This document shows, piece after piece, positions 62,299-64,000 of a DNA stretch of 64,000 nt (position 1 is the stretch's first letter; each line of letters begins with the position of its first letter). The notes under the pieces were generated by a model. It ran no database searches, was not told the origin of the DNA, and saw only the letters and a list, made by a program, of their open reading frames with translations. This DNA is from Limanda limanda. Its lineage: Eukaryota > Chordata > Actinopteri > Pleuronectiformes > Pleuronectidae. The translations under genes and the position numbers were made by a program. The stretch spans positions 18,853,699 to 18,917,698 of the forward strand of contig NC_083654.1 in NCBI RefSeq assembly GCF_963576545.1, given 5' to 3'.

Positions 62299-63978
62299 AT
62301 GGCGCAGCAAGAAAATCAACTGGACAGAGAAAGATTCTGCTGTTCGATCTGTCTGGATCTACTGAAGGATCCGGTGACTACTGTCTGTGGACACAGCTAC
62401 TGTAAGAGCTGTATTAACACCCACTGGAACACAGGTGAGGAGAGAGGAAGCTACAGCTGTCCTCAGTGTAGACAGACCTTCACACCGAGGCCTGTCCTGG
62501 GGAAAAACACCATGTTAGCTGATTTAGTTGAGGAGCTGAAGAAGACTGGACTCCAAGCTGCTCCTGCTGATCGCTGCTATGCTGGACCTGAAGATGTGGC
62601 CTGTGATGTCTGCACTGGGAGAAAACTGAAAGCTCTCAAGTCCTGTTTGGTTTGTTTGGCCTCTTATTGTGAAAAACACCTCCAGCCTCATCTTCAGTCA
62701 GCTCCATTTAAGAAGCACAAGCTGGTGGAGCCCTCGGAGAAGCTCCAGGAGAACATCTGCTCTCGTCACGACGAGGTGATGAAGATATTCTGCCGCACTG
62801 ATCAGCAGTGTATCTGTTATCTCTGCTCTATGGAGGAACATAAAGACCACGACACAGTGTCAGCTGCAGCAGAAAGGACCGAGAGGCAGAGAGAGCTCGG
62901 GCTGAGGAGACAAACAATCCAGCAGAGAGTCCAGGACACAGAGAAAGACGTGAAGCTGCTTCAACAGGAGGAGGAGGCCCTCAATGGCTCTGCTGATAAA
63001 GCAGTGGAGGACAGTGAGAAGATCTTCACTGAGCTGATCCGTCTGCTGGAGAAAAGAAGCTCTGATGTGAAGCAGCAGATCAGATCCCAGCAGGAAACTG
63101 AAGTGAGTCGAGTCAGAGAGCTTCAGGAGAGACTGGAGCAGGAGATCACTGAGCTGAAGAGGAAAGACCATGAACTGAAGCAGCTCTCAGACACAGAGGA
63201 CCACAACCAGTTTCTCCACAACTACCCCTCACTGTCACCACTCAGTGAATCTACACACTCATCCAACATCAGGACCCGTCCTCTGAGGGACTTTGAGGAC
63301 GTGACAGCAGCTGTGTCACAGGTCGGAGGTCGACTACAGGACATTCTGAGTGAGACAGGGACAAAGATTTTACAGATTGTGTCTAAAGTGGATGTTTTAC
63401 TGCGACAACCAGAGCCAGAGACCAGAGCTGACTTCTTAAGATATTCACAGGAAATCACACTGGATCCAAACACAGCATTCAGATATCTGTTATTATCTGA
63501 GGGAAACAGAAAAGTAACATGGATGAGTAAACAACAGTCTTATTCTGATCACCCAGACAGATTCACTAGTTATTATCAGGTCCTGAGTAGAGAGAGTCTG
63601 ACTGGACGTTGTTACTGGGAGGTGGAGGTGGAGGTGGGGGGAGGTGCAGTTTATGTAGCAGTCACATACAAGAATATCAGCAGAGCAGGAGACTCACATG
63701 AATGTTTATTTGGATTCAATGATAAATCGTGGTCGTTAGTTTGTAATAGAAACAGTTATAACTTTTATTACAACAGCATCAAGACTCCAGTGTCAGGTCC
63801 TTGGTCCTCCAGAGTAGGAGTGTACCTTGATCACAGTGCAGGTGTTCTGTCCTTCTACAGAGTCTCTGACACCATGACTCTCCTCCACAGAGTCCAGACC
63901 ACATTCACTCAGCCTCTCTGTGCTGGAGTTAGGCTTTGTTATCCTGGAGACACAGCTGAGTTCTGTAAACTCAAATAG
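62299..63978 (+). CDS. TRIM16-like RING/B-box/PRY-SPRY protein, single exon
   Basis: An intact 559-residue protein in one exon. Order: RING finger with Cys15, 18, 30, His32, Cys35, 38, 54 and 57 (C3HC4, E3 ubiquitin ligase type); a B-box1-like Cys/His cluster at about 102-131; B-box2 with Cys154, His157, Cys165, Asp168, Cys173, Cys176, His181 and His184; a long coiled coil at about 190-305; then a PRY-SPRY domain from about 365 to the end (LDPNTAFRYLLLSEGNRKV, GRCYWEVEVEV, GVLSFYRVSD). The start codon has G at -3 and +4, and RING homology begins 13 residues in. The closest family I recognise is the TRIM16-like group that is multicopy in fish; such proteins are cytosolic and often tied to innate immunity or ubiquitination, but the target is unknown. 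Possible ATTAAA poly(A) signal at 63988. Confidence 0.93.
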   Translation: MAQQENQLDRERFCCSICLDLLKDPVTTVCGHSYCKSCINTHWNTGEERGSYSCPQCRQTFTPRPVLGKNTMLADLVEELKKTGLQAAPADRCYAGPEDVACDVCTGRKLKALKSCLVCLASYCEKHLQPHLQSAPFKKHKLVEPSEKLQENICSRHDEVMKIFCRTDQQCICYLCSMEEHKDHDTVSAAAERTERQRELGLRRQTIQQRVQDTEKDVKLLQQEEEALNGSADKAVEDSEKIFTELIRLLEKRSSDVKQQIRSQQETEVSRVRELQERLEQEITELKRKDHELKQLSDTEDHNQFLHNYPSLSPLSESTHSSNIRTRPLRDFEDVTAAVSQVGGRLQDILSETGTKILQIVSKVDVLLRQPEPETRADFLRYSQEITLDPNTAFRYLLLSEGNRKVTWMSKQQSYSDHPDRFTSYYQVLSRESLTGRCYWEVEVEVGGGAVYVAVTYKNISRAGDSHECLFGFNDKSWSLVCNRNSYNFYYNSIKTPVSGPWSSRVGVYLDHSAGVLSFYRVSDTMTLLHRVQTTFTQPLCAGVRLCYPGDTAEFCKLK

Positions 63979-64000
63979 ACTTGAGTCATTAAAAGCAGTG

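Noticed and set aside
1..64000. CRISPR arrays, operons, rRNA and tRNA genes
   Set aside because: The window is vertebrate nuclear DNA; no regularly spaced direct repeats, no tRNA-like B-box sequence and no rRNA segments were seen.

Overview
This window is nuclear DNA from a bony fish, most likely a percomorph teleost. It has small multi-exon vertebrate genes with GT-AG introns, many long CA and GGA microsatellites, and scattered pieces of repeat families that I associate with teleost genomes. A single-exon TRIM16-like gene of a type that is multicopy in fish also points this way. The species cannot be fixed by reading alone.

Left part (1-20.4 kb, + strand): hivep1, a large zinc-finger transcription factor gene. 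Seven coding exons can be placed exactly (6360-6413, 8751-14554, 14667-14794, 14912-15087, 16112-16213, 16810-17336, 18658-19779), all with consistent splice phase. They encode about 2,637 residues. The short exon with the start codon is not seen and probably lies upstream of the window. The first 6.3 kb is therefore read as intron and holds a 550-base pyrimidine tract, homopolymer runs and CA repeats. The last intron carries two adjacent MITE-like elements.

Middle (23.4-26.4 kb, + strand): edn1, encoding preproendothelin-1. Five coding exons give a 194-residue precursor with signal peptide, the 21-residue mature peptide, the processing sites and the second endothelin-like cysteine motif. A TATA box, an AU-rich 3' UTR and a poly(A) signal are visible. 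Two (GGA)n tracts lie at sensitive places: one ends about a dozen bases before the TATA box, and the other begins inside the intron-4 splice donor. The hivep1-edn1 order matches human chromosome 6p24.

Right part (26.4-62.3 kb): about 36 kb in which I find no convincing gene. It contains microsatellites, a 9-bp minisatellite, fragments of several interspersed repeats, a local three-copy repeat around 39.1-40.3 kb, and short motifs resembling CTCF and RFX sites. In human the next gene is PHACTR1; no phactr1 exon was recognised.

Right end (62.3-64.0 kb, + strand): one intact single-exon gene for a TRIM16-like RING/B-box/coiled-coil/PRY-SPRY protein of 559 residues.

The three genes do not form a pathway. 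hivep1 and edn1 are old neighbours, and the TRIM gene looks like a lineage-specific arrival. I found no wholly new biological system. The best leads are the purine tracts at edn1, the long hairpin inside a MITE, the local triplicated repeat and an internal duplication in HIVEP1.
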